A stretch of DNA of 64,000 nt, taken from positions 992,001 to 1,056,000 of the forward strand of contig OZ243969.1 of NCBI GenBank assembly GCA_965214675.1, read 5' to 3'. Below are positions 63,139-64,000 of this stretch, piece after piece (the stretch's first letter is position 1; every line of letters begins with the position of its first letter). The notes under the pieces were generated by a model. It worked only from the letters and a program-made list of their open reading frames with translations. It was not told where the DNA came from and made no database searches. The translations under genes were made by a program, and so were the position numbers. The DNA is from WTFY01 sp965214675 (GTDB lineage: Bacteria > Pseudomonadota > Gammaproteobacteria > UBA4575).

Positions 63139-64000
63139 TCAGTTGTGCAAACTTCCAGGCACTTTGAACCGGGACGTACGATCAATCTGATGGTACCTGG
63201 AATGATCAAAGGGCTGGCCATCCACTCTGATGACTACATCAGGCGAGTTACCGAGCAGCACTTCAAAGGGTCCCTTCCCGCTGAGCTCTATCATTGTTCC
63301 CGACCGGATCAGGTCCCAAAGAAGCAATTTTCCATCCGCATCCCTGACTTCAATCCAGCTATCCGCCAGGAAGCTCGCTACAAATACCTCCGGGTTTTCA
63401 CCGGAGACCGGCGGACCCAATGCAATCGGTTCCTCTGTTACTGCCCTCTGCGTCCTGGAATCTTCAATGGATGCTACCGGTGCTTGCGGTTCAACTGCGA
63501 CAGCCGCCGGTTCAATTGCGGATGGCTCTTCTTCGATGATCAACCCTGACTCGAGTACCTCTGTTGCATCTGCGGACATCGGTCCGGTGACTTGCGGCAC
63601 ATCGGCTGAGCCTGGAGCCTGTACGCCTGGTTGAAATTCAACTACCTGGAAGAGCACCACCATGCCCAGAAGGGCTGCCAGAGCCGCTCCTCCCCACAAG
63701 ACCGCAGAACTGCGCCTGCTGCTGCGGCGTGATGATGATTTGACAGGAGGTTCTATCGGGAATTGTTCGTTGTAAATCCGTATCAACTGCTCACTGTCCA
63801 GACCGACAAGCCTGGCGTACGTATACAGATAACCACGTACATAGGTCGGTCCTGGCAGGTTTTGAAAATCGTCTTCCTCCAGTGCCTGAATCGTGCGGGC
63901 CATCAAATTCATCCGCTTGGCTACATCTGCCTGACTGAGCCCAGCCTGATTACGCGCATCGGTCAACATCGTGCCGATTGTCGATTTGGGCTTTTGGAAA
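63139..64000 (-). CDS. rodZ: RodZ cytoskeletal protein, 5' end beyond window
   Basis: At least 286 codons; the frame runs off the window at 64000 and reads FQKPKSTIGTMLTDARN from there. The N-terminal helix-turn-helix (GLSQADVAKRMNLMARTIQALEEDD, then YVRGYLYTYARLVGLD) is the MreB-binding RodZ domain. A basic patch is followed by a TM helix (VLWGGAALAALLGMVVLFQV), an Asp/Glu/Ala/Val-rich linker and a C-terminal DUF4115 domain (SWIEVRDADGKLLLWDLIRSG). RodZ links MreB to the cell envelope and keeps rod shape. The internal ATG at 63969 is not the real start. Confidence 0.93.
   Translation of the reverse strand, partial: FQKPKSTIGTMLTDARNQAGLSQADVAKRMNLMARTIQALEEDDFQNLPGPTYVRGYLYTYARLVGLDSEQLIRIYNEQFPIEPPVKSSSRRSSRRSSAVLWGGAALAALLGMVVLFQVVEFQPGVQAPGSADVPQVTGPMSADATEVLESGLIIEEEPSAIEPAAVAVEPQAPVASIEDSRTQRAVTEEPIALGPPVSGENPEVFVASFLADSWIEVRDADGKLLLWDLIRSGTMIELSGKGPFEVLLGNSPDVVIRVDGQPFDHSRYHQIDRTSRFKVPGSLHN

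Overview
The window is a piece of a gammaproteobacterial chromosome. The evidence is the gene order tig-clpP-clpX-lon-hupB, the smc-zipA-ligA block, the rodZ-hisS-yfgM-bamB-der block, a mpl ligase, an lpxA-type acyltransferase and a short (type I) queF. I cannot name the genus from sequence alone. Housekeeping DNA at both ends surrounds two accessory regions.

Layout. 1-7022: tRNA-Asp, tRNA-Val, HU, the Lon/ClpXP/trigger-factor proteostasis cluster and tRNA-Leu, all on the minus strand. 7145-8038: a CPBP membrane protease. 8031-22503: an island integrated at tRNA-His. The 46-bp 3' end of the tRNA occurs three times (8031, 10196, 22427), so two related elements lie in tandem. The first (8031-10195) is decayed and keeps a zeta-type kinase with a small partner and a P63C-domain remnant. 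The second (10196-22426) carries a HEPN-like protein, a lipoprotein, an Abi_2-family abortive-infection protein, a broken toxin with an intact HTH antitoxin, a large type IIG-like restriction-modification protein, a 460-bp palindrome-ended element, a tyrosine recombinase, a 650-bp gene-free tract packed with stem-loops, a replication-initiator-like gene with internal iteron-like repeats, an excisionase-like protein and the integrase.

22588-24707: two exported proteins, one a PQQ-type sugar dehydrogenase. 24974-35202: a second accessory region without an obvious integrase. It holds a methyltransferase-HNH fusion, a very large 3'-5' exonuclease-RecQ-UvrD helicase (split by one apparent frameshift), an HNH nuclease, the mobile mystery A/B (HTH/Fic) pair and an endonuclease/exonuclease/phosphatase pseudogene. 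This looks like a defence island. 35384-36181 is a secreted HNH nuclease.

36344-42938: a four-gene envelope operon (DUF1302, DUF1329, YCF48-like beta-propeller, RND transporter). 42984-48488: tRNA-Arg, fetB-like permease, an LpxL-like acyltransferase lacking its catalytic acid, a fatty-acyl-AMP ligase with carrier domain, SRAP, OsmC and tRNA-Pro. 48584-64000: mpl, a membrane protein, lpxA, ligA, zipA, smc, queF, der, bamB, yfgM, hisS and the 3' part of rodZ, which runs off the window.

The least explained signals are the stem-loop tract at 19111-19763, the nested palindromes at 17719-18181 beside the tyrosine recombinase, and the exonuclease-RecQ-UvrD giant with its divergent methyltransferase-HNH neighbour. 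No CRISPR array, rRNA or complete insertion sequence was seen.
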